Positions 18,052-27,053 of a stretch of DNA of 64,000 bases are shown in pieces. The stretch comes from Phyllobacterium lublinensis (GTDB lineage: Bacteria; Pseudomonadota; Alphaproteobacteria; Rhizobiales; Rhizobiaceae), in the NCBI RefSeq assembly GCF_020164435.1, contig NZ_JAIUDQ010000012.1, positions 62,001-126,000 on the forward strand, given 5' to 3'. The notes beneath the pieces were generated by a model. It was not told the DNA's origin, made no database searches, and saw only the letters and a list, made by a program, of their open reading frames with translations. Every line of letters starts with the position of its first letter. The first letter of the stretch is position 1. The translations under genes and the position numbers were made by a program.

Positions 18052-18738
18052 CTATTCCGCGATGAAACGGTAGCCCACACCGGGCTCCGTGCGGATGAAT
18101 TGAGGATTGTTCGCATCATCCTCGATTTTCGCACGCAGCTGACCAACGAAGACACGCAGATATTGCAGGTCTTCCACATGCGCACCGCCCCAGACCGAGG
18201 CAAGAAGCTGGCGGTGGGTCACGACCATGCCCGCATGCAGCACGAGGTGCACCAGCAACTGATATTCCTTGCGGGTCAGATGCAGCTCGTTGCCATTGCG
18301 GGTCACGATACGTTTCGCCATGTCCACGACGAGCCCGTTTGCCTCGAAGCGTGAAGGCACGCTGGTGCCCGCAGCCTTCTGGCGCAGCGCCGTGCGAACG
18401 CGCGCCAACAATTCGCCGATACCGAACGGCTTCTCGACATAGTCATTGGCGCCAAGATCCAGTGAAGCGATCTTTTCCGTTTCGCGATCGCGCGCCGACA
18501 GCACGATTATGGGCACGTCGGAGAATGCACGGACGGTTTCGATCACCTGCTTGCCATCCTTGTCGGGAAGCCCCAGGTCGAGGATGACGAGATCCGGTGC
18601 GCTTGTGGCAATGAGCTTTTCTGCTTCGGCCGCGGTCGAGGCGAGCAGGACTTCATAGTCGGAGGCGGTCAGGGCCGGCTTGAGAAAGCGCTGTATCTGC
18701 GGCTCGTCGTCCACAACGAGAATCCGATGCTGGTTCAT
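18052..18738 (-). CDS. kdpE: KdpE-type two-component response regulator
   Basis: A 228-residue OmpR/PhoB-class response regulator: receiver domain with phosphoacceptor Asp54 (VILDLGLPD) and a C-terminal winged-helix DNA-binding domain (about residues 130-225). With KdpD it normally activates the high-affinity potassium pump operon kdpFABC under potassium limitation or osmotic stress. Its start overlaps the end of kdpD by 4 bp, so the pair is cotranscribed. No kdpFABC genes occur in this window. Confidence 0.93.
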   Translation of the reverse strand: MNQHRILVVDDEPQIQRFLKPALTASDYEVLLASTAAEAEKLIATSAPDLVILDLGLPDKDGKQVIETVRAFSDVPIIVLSARDRETEKIASLDLGANDYVEKPFGIGELLARVRTALRQKAAGTSVPSRFEANGLVVDMAKRIVTRNGNELHLTRKEYQLLVHLVLHAGMVVTHRQLLASVWGGAHVEDLQYLRVFVGQLRAKIEDDANNPQFIRTEPGVGYRFIAE

Positions 18739-21419
18739 GCTGCTGTTGCCTCGTTGTCGGGGATTGCGACGGGAAGCCGGACAATGAACCGCGTCCCGCG
18801 CTTGCGAATGGCGGGGCTTTCCGCCTTGATGGTGCCGCCCATGGTTTCCACGAAGCCTCGGGCTATCGAGAGGCCGAGGCCCGTTCCCGCTGCCCGGCCA
18901 TCGCCTTTGGCGCGCCGGTAGAACTTGTTGAAGATCTTCTCGAGATCCTTGGGTGGAATGCCCTTGCCCTGGTCGGTCACACTGATGGCCACCTCCGAAT
19001 CTTCCTGCCTGGCATAGACGGCGATAGGCCCGTCACCTGCATATTTGGCGGCATTGTCGAGCAGATTGAACAATACCTGACCAAGCAGCGCAGGATCGCC
19101 GTTCACTGCAGGGAGATCCGGAGCGATACTGATGTCAACGGCGATCTCAGGCTTCAGCTTCTTTATGCGCTCGATGGATGAGGTAATGGCGTCGGCCGCG
19201 TCGACCGCCATGTTCCTGCCCTTGAGCGTACCCGCCTCGATCCGGGTCATGTCAAAGAGGTTGGCGACGAAGCGCGAGAGGCGCCCGGCCTCTTCCTCGA
19301 TCGTCTGCAGAAGATCTTCGCGCCCATCAGGTTTGATACGATCGCCGAGCTGGCGCAGCGTGGTTACGGCGCCGGTGATGGACGCGAGCGGCGTCTTCAG
19401 ATCGTGCGAAAGCGACGAAAACAGCGCAGTGTGCAACTTTTCACTTTCTTGCAGAGCTGTTGTCTTGGCGTTTTCCCGCACCAGCTGCGCACGGTCGACG
19501 GCGATGGCAGTCTGGTCGAGAATGGCCATCAGCATCCGGTCCTCATGCTCCGTGAACGTATCATGGCCCTGCATCGAAAGGCCCAGTACGCCCGCCACGC
19601 CGTGCGAGGTCGGGATGGGGAGAAACTGCCAGTCGATCAGCGGCAAGGTCGCCGTGTCATGGCCTGCCCGTTCGTTCTTTTCAAAGGCCCAGCGGACGGC
19701 AGTCATCTCCGTTCCGTCAAGTGCCAGATCCGGCGGCCAGACCGCCTGTATCGCGAGGTCGCCATCGCTCGGCAACAGGATGGCAACGCCGGTGCCAAAG
19801 GTCGAATGCAAGTGGGTGGCAGTCGAAAACAAGACATCGTCAAGCCGCGCCGTCCCCGACAGTTTGCGCGAAAACTCGTAAAGTGCCTGCGTATTCTTCG
19901 CATGACCTCGCGAACGGGCCACCTGATCGCGCAGCCGTCCGGCCAGGTCGCCGATCATCAGCGCAACAGCGAGGAAGATGACAAGGGAGAACAGCTGGTG
20001 CGGCTTGGCTATGCTCAGGTCATGCAGCGGCTCGAGAAAAAAGAAATTGTAGAGGACGAACGAAAGTCCGGCCGCAATCACCGCGGAAAGCCGGCCGCTA
20101 ACCATGGCCGATAGAATAACGGCCACCAGGAACAGCATGGAGAGGTTTTGCGGATGGACGATCGTGCTGGCGGCAAGACCAAGCAAGGTCGCCAGGCCCG
20201 TCGCAGCTATGGGCACTGCGATGGCTGTTGCAAGCTCGACCCGGTTGCGCCTGCGCAAAGACGGCGGCTGATAGGGCGCGCCCTGTTCTTCGCCGGTGAC
20301 GATATGGACGCCGATGTCGGTAAAGCGTTTGATGATCTCGTCAGGCAGGGAGCGCCGGAACGGATTGACAAATCGTCGTGATCTCGGACGTCCGACAACA
20401 ATCTGTGTGACGTTCTCGCGCCTGGCAATGCGGAAGATCTCCTCAACGAAATCCTGTGCGATGACACGTCGGGTCTCGGCACCGAGGCGTTCGGCAAGGT
20501 CCAGGAGCTCATCGATGCGTCGGGTGGTCTCGGTTCCCGCATCGTTGGCCTGGGTCAGGGAAACGACAAGCCAGCGTGCGTTCAGCCCTGACGCCAGCCG
20601 GCTCGCGGTCCGCACGACCTTGTCGGACAGGCTGTCGGGGCCGACGCAGACCAGAAGGCGTTCGCCGGTCGCCCATGGGCCCTCAATCGCATTCTGCCGC
20701 AACAGGTCGATCATCTGATCGTCGACGCGGTCGGCTGTACGCCGCAGTGCCAGTTCGCGAAGCGCTGTCAGGTTTTCAGGTTTGAAGAAACCTTTGGCCG
20801 CCCGCTCGGCATTGCCCGGCAGATAAACCTTGCCTTCCTTCAGCCGTTCGATCAGTTCTGCCGGCGGAAGGTCGACCAGGAGGACTTCATCCGCGCGCTT
20901 GAGGACGGTATCCGGCACGATCTCGCGCACCGCCACGCCTGTAATCTTCCTGACCAGATCGTGCAGGCTTTCCAGATGCTGGACGTTCATCGCCGTCCAC
21001 ACATCGATGCCCTGCCAAAGCAGTTCTTCTATATCCTGATACCGTTTTGGATGACGGCTTCCCGAGGCATTCGTATGGGCGAGCTCGTCGACAACGAGAA
21101 TGTTCGGCTTGCGGGCGATTGCCGCATCAAGGTCGAATTCCTCAAGGTGCCGGCCACGGTAATTGACCTGTTTGCGGGGTATTATCTCGAGACCTTCCAG
21201 TAATTCCGCGGTCTCGGATCTGCCATGGGTCTCGGCCAGGCCAATGACAATATCCTCGCCGTCATCCTTGAGCCGACGGGCGCGCGTGAGCATGGCATAA
21301 GTCTTGCCGACACCCGGCGCCGCGCCAAGAAAAACCGTCAGTTTTCCGCGGGTTTCACGCGTGGCAAGCTCGAGTAATTTGTCGGGATCTGGTCGATTTT
21401 TTTGACCGTGATCGGTCAT
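18735..21419 (-). CDS. kdpD: KdpD osmosensitive potassium-channel sensor histidine kinase
   Basis: An 894-residue sensor kinase. Domains in order: KdpD N-terminal ATP-binding domain with Walker A GAAPGVGKT (residues 32-40) and DELAHTN (111-117); a universal-stress-like domain (about 250-375); four membrane helices (about 395-490); a GAF domain (about 520-645); HisKA with phosphoacceptor His672 in SLSHDLKTP; and HATPase_c to the end. It phosphorylates KdpE. Length matches the E. coli protein. The usual kdpFABC genes are not upstream: an unrelated Dabb gene lies divergent. The pump is therefore elsewhere or absent. Confidence 0.95.
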   Translation of the reverse strand: MTDHGQKNRPDPDKLLELATRETRGKLTVFLGAAPGVGKTYAMLTRARRLKDDGEDIVIGLAETHGRSETAELLEGLEIIPRKQVNYRGRHLEEFDLDAAIARKPNILVVDELAHTNASGSRHPKRYQDIEELLWQGIDVWTAMNVQHLESLHDLVRKITGVAVREIVPDTVLKRADEVLLVDLPPAELIERLKEGKVYLPGNAERAAKGFFKPENLTALRELALRRTADRVDDQMIDLLRQNAIEGPWATGERLLVCVGPDSLSDKVVRTASRLASGLNARWLVVSLTQANDAGTETTRRIDELLDLAERLGAETRRVIAQDFVEEIFRIARRENVTQIVVGRPRSRRFVNPFRRSLPDEIIKRFTDIGVHIVTGEEQGAPYQPPSLRRRNRVELATAIAVPIAATGLATLLGLAASTIVHPQNLSMLFLVAVILSAMVSGRLSAVIAAGLSFVLYNFFFLEPLHDLSIAKPHQLFSLVIFLAVALMIGDLAGRLRDQVARSRGHAKNTQALYEFSRKLSGTARLDDVLFSTATHLHSTFGTGVAILLPSDGDLAIQAVWPPDLALDGTEMTAVRWAFEKNERAGHDTATLPLIDWQFLPIPTSHGVAGVLGLSMQGHDTFTEHEDRMLMAILDQTAIAVDRAQLVRENAKTTALQESEKLHTALFSSLSHDLKTPLASITGAVTTLRQLGDRIKPDGREDLLQTIEEEAGRLSRFVANLFDMTRIEAGTLKGRNMAVDAADAITSSIERIKKLKPEIAVDISIAPDLPAVNGDPALLGQVLFNLLDNAAKYAGDGPIAVYARQEDSEVAISVTDQGKGIPPKDLEKIFNKFYRRAKGDGRAAGTGLGLSIARGFVETMGGTIKAESPAIRKRGTRFIVRLPVAIPDNEATAA

Positions 21420-21598
21420 TTACGCCTCAATTTCATTGGTGTTGCTCATCGAGCACCAGAACGTTTAGACACCTTGTCGGCAATTGCCAAGGCCAGGGTT
21501 CAGCATTCATTGCCGCGTGGATGCGACAGCGCATCTATTGACGGCAGGTGCCGGAATATGAAAAGTCCCGCGCAGTCAATGCAGCAGGAACTCAGACA

Positions 21599-21892
21599 GT
21601 GATCCGTCATATTGTATTCTTCAGTGCCCGCAAACCGGAAGACGTCGAAGCGATTGCCAACGGCCTGAGACGCCTTGGGGAAATTCCCCATTCTGACGTC
21701 TTCGAGGTCATGACGAACACCAAGACGGATCCAATCTCCGGTGAGATAGATGTGGTTGTCTACGGTGAATTCAAGGACGCCGAGGCTCTTGCCGCCTACA
21801 AGGCTCATCCGATCTACAGCGAAACGACAACCGTCGTCCGCCCTTTGCGCGAGTTGCGCATTTCCGCTGACGTGGTTTCCACACTGCGCTGA
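21599..21892 (+). CDS. Dabb (stress-responsive A/B barrel) family protein
   Basis: A 97-residue dimeric alpha/beta barrel protein (VIRHIVFFSARKPEDVEAI at the start). Members are small proteins of uncertain activity in plants and bacteria. The start is a GTG at 21599 preceded by AGGA 9 nt upstream; alignment with family members that begin just before RHIVFF supports it over the earlier in-frame GTG at 21548. A strong terminator follows. Confidence 0.75.
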   Translation: MIRHIVFFSARKPEDVEAIANGLRRLGEIPHSDVFEVMTNTKTDPISGEIDVVVYGEFKDAEALAAYKAHPIYSETTTVVRPLRELRISADVVSTLR

Positions 21893-21901
21893 ACCATAGC
21901 A

Positions 21902-21926
21902 AAAGCCCGGCGAAATGCCGGGCTTT
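21902..21926 (+). terminator. Rho-independent terminator after the Dabb gene
   Basis: A perfect 10-bp stem AAAGCCCGGC/GCCGGGCTTT with a 5-nt loop, followed by GTCTTTC, 9 bp after the stop codon. The A-tract on the left arm makes it usable in the other direction for the convergent Ada-like gene. Confidence 0.85.
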
Positions 21927-21954
21927 GTCTTTCGGAGGATGACAGTATCGGGTT

Positions 21955-22854
21955 TCAGCCGGCCCGGTCCATTGCGGCTTCGGCACTCAGTTGACCAGCT
22001 TCCCATCCAAGGATCGCGCGTTTGCGGGTGAGGCCCCAGTGATAGCCGGTCAACGCACCTGACTTGCCGACTGCGCGATGGCAGGGCACGACAAATGAGA
22101 CCGGATTTGCACCGACCGCAGCGCCTACGGCCCGCGAAGCATTGGGTGAGCCTATGTCGGCGGCGATGTCGGAATAGGCCACACATTTGCCCATCGGGAT
22201 CTTGAGCAATGCCTCCCATACGCGCAATTGGAAATCGGTACCAATGGTCACAACCTTAAGTGGCCTGTCCGCGCGCCATTCCGCGGGGTTGAAGATCCGC
22301 GCGGCGTAGGGCGCGGTAGCCGCAAGGTCTTCGACATAGGTGGCGTTGGGCCAGCGCGACGTCATGTCGGCCAGTGCATCGCGCTCCTTGCCCGCATCAG
22401 CAAATGCCAGGCCCGCTAGCCCGCGGTCTGTCACCATGACGAGTGCGAGGCCAAACGGCGAGATGAGGTAGCCGTATCGAATGGTAAGGCCGGCCCCGCG
22501 CGATTTATAATCGCCTGGTGACATGCCCTCGTGGGTGACGAACAGATCATGCAGGCGGCTTGGGCCGGACAGCCCGGTCTCGTAGGACGTTTCCAAGAGC
22601 GGCATGCCTTCGTCGAGGAGACGGCGCGCATGGTCGATGGTCACCGCCTGCAGGAAACCCTTTGGCGAAAGGCCCGCCCATCGCGTGAACAGCTTCTGCA
22701 ATGCCGTCGGCGACAGGCCGGTATCGCTGGCTAGGGTCTCCAGCGATGGCTGGTCGCGATAGTCCTTGCTGATGCGTTCGATGATATGGCTGACGATCGC
22801 ATAATCGTCGCCAGTAGGGGTGATGTCTTTTTGAAGTATGGCCTGTGGTTGCAT
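21955..22854 (-). CDS. Ada-like methylated-DNA-protein cysteine methyltransferase with AraC-type HTH
   Basis: A 299-residue DNA alkylation repair protein. The N-terminal half is an AraC-type DNA-binding domain (about residues 20-115), and the C-terminal half is an O6-alkylguanine-DNA alkyltransferase with the acceptor cysteine in VVPCHRAVG (near residue 267). It lacks the N-terminal zinc-binding methylphosphotriester domain of full-length Ada, so regulation through that cysteine is not possible. A GAGAGG site 8 nt upstream supports the ATG at 22854; a longer version starting at 22908 is less likely. Confidence 0.87.
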   Translation of the reverse strand: MQPQAILQKDITPTGDDYAIVSHIIERISKDYRDQPSLETLASDTGLSPTALQKLFTRWAGLSPKGFLQAVTIDHARRLLDEGMPLLETSYETGLSGPSRLHDLFVTHEGMSPGDYKSRGAGLTIRYGYLISPFGLALVMVTDRGLAGLAFADAGKERDALADMTSRWPNATYVEDLAATAPYAARIFNPAEWRADRPLKVVTIGTDFQLRVWEALLKIPMGKCVAYSDIAADIGSPNASRAVGAAVGANPVSFVVPCHRAVGKSGALTGYHWGLTRKRAILGWEAGQLSAEAAMDRAG

Positions 22855-22935
22855 GAGTTTTACCTCTCTGTTGAGGCTATATGACCATTCTCGCGCACGC
22901 TCTGCCACCCGATTCTTGCGCGAAAGGAAATTGAA

Positions 22936-23442
22936 CTAGCGGCCCTTGGCAGTTGCCAGCGCCAACTGGAATGCCGAGGCAAAGCTCTCGCGGTCATCGG
23001 GATTGAGGAATGAGCCGATTGTCACAACCTTGCCTTGTCCCTCGACCTTCATTGAAGTGATACCGATTTCCGCATGCCGGGCGACGCTGAAGCGCGTCCA
23101 GAATGGATTGAACTCATGGAGCTTGGAGCGCCCGGATGGTGTGACCTGGCGGATCTGGAGTGCAATGCGCGAAACGCTTACTTCCTCGTGAACTTTGCCG
23201 GAAGCGTAATTCATCCGGAAAGCCAAATACACGATCACCACGTCGAGACCGAAGAAGCCGAAAACCGGCCATGCGCCGAGTGACAGGAAGAACAGGCCGG
23301 TGAAAAAACTGCTCACACCGAGCGTGCCCATCAAAATCAGGAAGCCTGACTTGCCAAGCGAGCGGTGCGGCACCAAAAGCGCGCGGAAGATTTCTTCCTC
23401 GTTCATGGCCGCCGGGTCATTCGGATTCATTGTCTGGCTCAT
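22936..23442 (-). CDS. DUF2244 domain-containing membrane protein
   Basis: A 168-residue protein of the alphaproteobacterial DUF2244 family, function unknown. Two close membrane helices (about residues 32-80) are followed by a C-terminal soluble part with a conserved FNPFWTRFSVARHAE stretch. The start at 23442 (family-typical MSQT...) leaves only 22 bp to the divergent nth start, so the promoters must overlap the reading frames or the nth start lies further in. Confidence 0.7.
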   Translation of the reverse strand: MSQTMNPNDPAAMNEEEIFRALLVPHRSLGKSGFLILMGTLGVSSFFTGLFFLSLGAWPVFGFFGLDVVIVYLAFRMNYASGKVHEEVSVSRIALQIRQVTPSGRSKLHEFNPFWTRFSVARHAEIGITSMKVEGQGKVVTIGSFLNPDDRESFASAFQLALATAKGR

Positions 23443-23464
23443 GGCGATTAAGTATAGAAGGCAA

Positions 23465-24223
23465 ATGGAAAATCCCAAGCGCAAAGTTGATACGCTCGAT
23501 ATGAGCATCGCCAGGCCGGCCCGGGTTCGCAACGTTCCCGGTACACGTTATACGGCAGCGGAAATTCACGAAATATTCCGCCGGTTCCGGGTGCAGCGCC
23601 CCGAGCCGAAGGGTGAACTCGAACACGTCAATCCCTTTACACTGCTGGTCGCAGTGGTGCTGTCGGCGCAGGCTACCGATGCCGGTGTGAACAAGGCAAC
23701 ACGGGCACTGTTCGACGTGGCGGACACACCGGAAAAGATGCTTGCCCTCGGGGAGGCAAAGGTTGGCGACTATATCCGTACCATCGGGCTGTGGCGCAAC
23801 AAGGCCAAGAATGTCATTGCCCTGTCCGAGGCGCTGATTGACCGGTATGGCAGCGTCGTTCCGGACGATCGCGATGAATTGATCAAGCTGCCGGGCGTTG
23901 GCCGCAAGACGGCCAATGTCGTGCTCTCCATGGCATTCGGACAATCGACCATGGCGGTCGATACGCACATCTTCCGGATCGGCAACCGGCTTGGCCTCGC
24001 CCCCGGGAAGACGCCGGACGAGGTGGAAGCAAGGTTGATGAAGGTCATCCCGTCAGAGTTTCTCTACCACGCGCACCATTGGCTGATCCTGCACGGCCGC
24101 TACGTCTGCAAGGCTCGCAAGCCCGAATGCCCCGCCTGTGTCATTGCCGACATCTGCAAGGCGGCAGAAAAGACATCGGAAATCCCGGCGCCGCTGGTTC
24201 CTCTCCCGGTCCAGGTTTTCTAA
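23465..24223 (+). CDS. nth: Endonuclease III
   Basis: A 252-residue base-excision-repair DNA glycosylase/AP lyase for oxidised pyrimidines. It has the helix-hairpin-helix LIKLPGVGRKTANVVL with the catalytic Lys, the downstream DTHIFRIGNRLGL with the conserved Asp, and the iron-sulfur cluster loop C-x6-C-x2-C-x5-C at the C-terminus. The ATG at 23465 is 22 bp from the start of the divergent DUF2244 gene; an in-frame ATG at 23501 is an alternative. Family members are usually a little shorter, so the later start cannot be excluded. Confidence 0.95.
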   Translation: MENPKRKVDTLDMSIARPARVRNVPGTRYTAAEIHEIFRRFRVQRPEPKGELEHVNPFTLLVAVVLSAQATDAGVNKATRALFDVADTPEKMLALGEAKVGDYIRTIGLWRNKAKNVIALSEALIDRYGSVVPDDRDELIKLPGVGRKTANVVLSMAFGQSTMAVDTHIFRIGNRLGLAPGKTPDEVEARLMKVIPSEFLYHAHHWLILHGRYVCKARKPECPACVIADICKAAEKTSEIPAPLVPLPVQVF

Positions 24224-24260
24224 GGAACGTAGGACCCTGTCGAGGAGAGCTTTTCCCGGT

Positions 24261-24370
24261 CCGTCATCCTCGGGCTTGACCCGAGGATCCATTGCAATGG
24301 GGATGTGTCGCTCGAAGAGAGCTGTTGCCTTTCAACCCTTGGGTCCTCGGGTCAAGCCCGAGGATGACGG
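24261..24370. repeat. Intergenic palindromic repeat with 27-bp arms
   Basis: Left arm 24261-24287 and right arm 24344-24370 are inverted copies of CCGTCATCCTCGGGCTTGAC continuing to CCGAGGA, with all 27 positions matching. Each arm is itself a smaller near-palindrome. Such elements are found between genes in many rhizobial and Brucella-type genomes and can fold in RNA into a long hairpin. It lies between nth and the convergent CysZ-like gene and may also terminate transcription. Confidence 0.75.
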
Positions 24371-24412
24371 AGGGGGAGGTGCTTTACGACGTGCGGAGCG
24401 ATGCGTTTACGA

Positions 24413-25144
24413 TCACGGAACGCTTCGAGGAGACTGTTCTAATCTATCTTCCGCCCTCGCCACGGCCTTGTGCAGGTGCACCATCATGGCGGCGGCAAAG
24501 AGCGGTGTGAGCAGGTTGAGGATGGGGACGGCCATGAAGGCGGCAATCACCAGGCCCGCGATGAACACTGTCAATGCATGCCGGGAACGCAGTGCCTTTG
24601 CCTCCGATTCCGGGCGGAACCGCATGGCGGCGAACTCGAAGAACTCGCGACCGAGCAGATAGCCATTGACGACGAAGAAGGCGACGATGTTGACGCCAGG
24701 GATCAGCAGCATCAGCAGTGCGACGATGTTGCCGGCGATGACAACACCCATGAATTTGACTGACAGGATGAGCGAACGAACCGCTGGAAGAGCCTTTCCC
24801 TTCGGATCATGGGGATAGTCCTCTTGCTCCACCAGATCGGCCACGTCGTCGAGAAACAGACCGGCAACGACGGCGGTGACCGGTGCGATCAACAGTGCAA
24901 GGCCGAGCGCAAGCCCAAGACTGGCAAGAACACCTGCGATGAAGCCGATCCAGCCGGTCCAGGCGGGCAGGTCGGGGATCATCTGGTCGAAAAACGGCCA
25001 GGCCAGAAGTTCGAACACCTCGCGCAGCCCGAACCATATGACGACAAGCAAAAGCAGGGTCAGTCCAAGTGATTTCCAAAGGACGGCGCGGAACTCCGGA
25101 CGGAAAAGATGATTGGCCGCTGCCCGGGCACTTTCAAGGATCAT
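24413..25144 (-). CDS. CysZ-like/EI24 domain membrane protein
   Basis: A 243-residue membrane protein of the CysZ/EI24 superfamily, with four or more predicted helices (about residues 23-45, 65-95, 130-165, 195-225). CysZ is a sulfate transport protein in E. coli, but the similarity here is to the broader family, so sulfate transport is only a possibility. It is convergent with nth and followed by the palindromic repeat. The sulfur-assimilation operon lies 9 kb away and does not share its transcription unit. Confidence 0.75.
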   Translation of the reverse strand: MILESARAAANHLFRPEFRAVLWKSLGLTLLLLVVIWFGLREVFELLAWPFFDQMIPDLPAWTGWIGFIAGVLASLGLALGLALLIAPVTAVVAGLFLDDVADLVEQEDYPHDPKGKALPAVRSLILSVKFMGVVIAGNIVALLMLLIPGVNIVAFFVVNGYLLGREFFEFAAMRFRPESEAKALRSRHALTVFIAGLVIAAFMAVPILNLLTPLFAAAMMVHLHKAVARAEDRLEQSPRSVP

Positions 25145-25309
25145 TTCTCACTCGCTTCCAAAGGTACCGACAATCGACATAGGAGCCGGCCCGTCGGCGC
25201 ACAAGGCGAAACGCGAAAGAAGGGGTGGTCATTTGCCCCCCATTGTTTTAGAGCAAAGGCAAAATGATAACCGCCAACAGGTACCGACCAGTTCAATTCC
25301 GGAGATTTC

Positions 25310-26302
25310 ATGTCCAGCTATGACGTGCTTTGCATCGGCAACGCCATTGTCGATATCATCGCCCGCACCGACGACGATTTCATCGTCAAGAACGGCATCG
25401 TCAAGAACGCAATGAACCTGATCGATGCCGATCGTGCTGAATTCCTTTACGAGCGCATGGGCCCGGCGATCGAGGCTTCAGGGGGAAGTGCCGGCAACAC
25501 CGCCGCGGGCATCGCCAGCATGGGCGGGCGGGCCGCATATTTCGGCAAGGTTGCCGATGATCAGCTCGGTCACGTCTTCACCCACGATATTCGTTCGCAG
25601 GGTGTTGCCTTCGACACACGCGTATTGAGTGCTCCGCCGCCCACCGCGCGCTCTATGATCTTCGTCACTCCGGATGGCGAACGCTCGATGAACACCTATC
25701 TTGGAGCCTGTGTCGAGCTTGGTCCCGAAGATGTCGAGAGCTCCAAGGTTTCCGAAGCCAAGGTGACCTACTTCGAAGGCTATCTCTGGGATCCGCCCCG
25801 GGCCAAGGAAGCAATCCGCCTGTCGGCGAAAATCGCCCACGAGCACAAGCGCGAAGTATCGATGACGTTGTCAGATCCGTTCTGTGTTGACCGATATCGC
25901 GAGGAGTTCCTTGATCTGATGCGCTCCGGCACGGTCGATATCGTCTTTGCCAATGAAGCCGAGCTGAAATCGCTGTACCAGACTGACGATTTCGAAAAAG
26001 GTCTCAACCTCATCCGCAGGGATTGCAAACTTGCCGCGATCACACGCTCTGAAAAGGGTTCGGTTGTCGTTTCCGGTGACGAGACCGTCACGGTTCCTGC
26101 AATCGAGATCGCTGAACTCGTAGACACGACCGGCGCCGGCGACCTTTATGCTGCCGGATTTCTGGTTGGCTATACCACGGGCCGCACCCTGACAGATTGC
26201 GCTCGCCTTGGCTCCCTGGCGGCAGGTCTGGTCATCCAGCAGATCGGCCCGCGTCCGCAGCTCAATCTGAAGGCCGCGGCGGAGCAGGCGGGGCTGCTCT
26301 GA
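25310..26302 (+). CDS. Adenosine kinase (PfkB family)
   Basis: A 330-residue ribokinase/PfkB-family sugar kinase of the adenosine-kinase group. It phosphorylates adenosine to AMP in purine salvage. The N-terminal SGGSAGNTAAG (near residues 58-68) and the C-terminal anion-hole motif DTTGAGDLYAAGFL (near residues 271-284) with the catalytic Asp are intact. GGAG lies close before the ATG (25301-25304). It overlaps the convergent TRIC channel gene by about 41 bp at its 3' end. Confidence 0.9.
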   Translation: MSSYDVLCIGNAIVDIIARTDDDFIVKNGIVKNAMNLIDADRAEFLYERMGPAIEASGGSAGNTAAGIASMGGRAAYFGKVADDQLGHVFTHDIRSQGVAFDTRVLSAPPPTARSMIFVTPDGERSMNTYLGACVELGPEDVESSKVSEAKVTYFEGYLWDPPRAKEAIRLSAKIAHEHKREVSMTLSDPFCVDRYREEFLDLMRSGTVDIVFANEAELKSLYQTDDFEKGLNLIRRDCKLAAITRSEKGSVVVSGDETVTVPAIEIAELVDTTGAGDLYAAGFLVGYTTGRTLTDCARLGSLAAGLVIQQIGPRPQLNLKAAAEQAGLL

Positions 26303-26942
26303 TCACCCCTTCACGCTCGAGCTCGTCCGCGCTGCGGCCGGGCTTGTGGTACGTAGGAAGATACCAGCCGAAATAGAGCGCGCCGCCACGAACTGTGAAG
26401 GCTGTCAGCGCGGCGGCCACCGCAGCGATTTCGATCCCGACAGCGAGCTTGTGCAGGGCGATGTAGACCAGGGAACCCGCGAGCGCGGCGGTTACATAGA
26501 TTTCTCGGCGCATCACAACGGAGGGTTCTCCCGATATGATGTCGCGCAGAATGCCGCCGAACGTCGCCGTCATGATGCCGGTGACCACTGCAATCGTCGA
26601 ATCGAATCCAAGTGCGATGCTCTTCGCTGCACCCATGACGCTATACGCGGCAAGACCTACCGCATCGAGCCATAACAGCACGCGAAAGCGGGATTCCAGA
26701 AGGTTTGCGGTAAAGTAGACGAGGATCGCCGCCACGGCGCAGACAAGCAGGCTTGTCGGGTCTCCGACCCAGAAGACGGGCACGCCGAGAATAAGATCGC
26801 GCAATGTCCCGCCGCCGATGCCGGTGACCGCCGCGAGGAAGATGAAGGCCATGATGTCGAGCTGTCGCCTCGACGCTGCCAGGGCCCCGGTCGCGGCGAA
26901 GAGAAATATTCCGGCATAGTTGAACAGCTGGATCGTCGTCAT
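26262..26942 (-). CDS. TRIC-like (YicG/UPF0126) cation channel
   Basis: A 226-residue membrane protein of the UPF0126/TRIC family. It has two homologous halves of three helices each plus one more, and the glycine-rich motifs GGGTLRDLILG and GGILRDIISGE mark the two repeats. Bacterial and archaeal relatives form trimeric monovalent-cation channels. The start at 26942 has a GGGGGAA site 8 nt upstream; a longer frame exists but is not supported. The last 41 bp overlap the adenosine kinase gene. Confidence 0.85.
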   Translation of the reverse strand: MTTIQLFNYAGIFLFAATGALAASRRQLDIMAFIFLAAVTGIGGGTLRDLILGVPVFWVGDPTSLLVCAVAAILVYFTANLLESRFRVLLWLDAVGLAAYSVMGAAKSIALGFDSTIAVVTGIMTATFGGILRDIISGEPSVVMRREIYVTAALAGSLVYIALHKLAVGIEIAAVAAALTAFTVRGGALYFGWYLPTYHKPGRSADELEREGVIRAAPPAPPRPSD

Positions 26943-26998
26943 CGGCAGTTCCCCCTGGCCGTTATTCCCACCACGATAGAGCATGATCGGAAAATGAA

Positions 26999-27032
26999 AA
27001 GAGCCGCATTCCAGGGTTGAAATGCGGCTCTT
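26999..27032. terminator. Bidirectional hairpin terminator downstream of grpE
   Basis: A 12-bp perfect stem AAGAGCCGCATT/AATGCGGCTCTT with a 10-nt loop lies between the grpE stop and the TRIC start. A-rich and T-rich flanks on either side support rho-independent termination of grpE on the minus strand. Confidence 0.8.
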
Positions 27033-27053
27033 GCGAAAGGCAATTCGTTGGGA

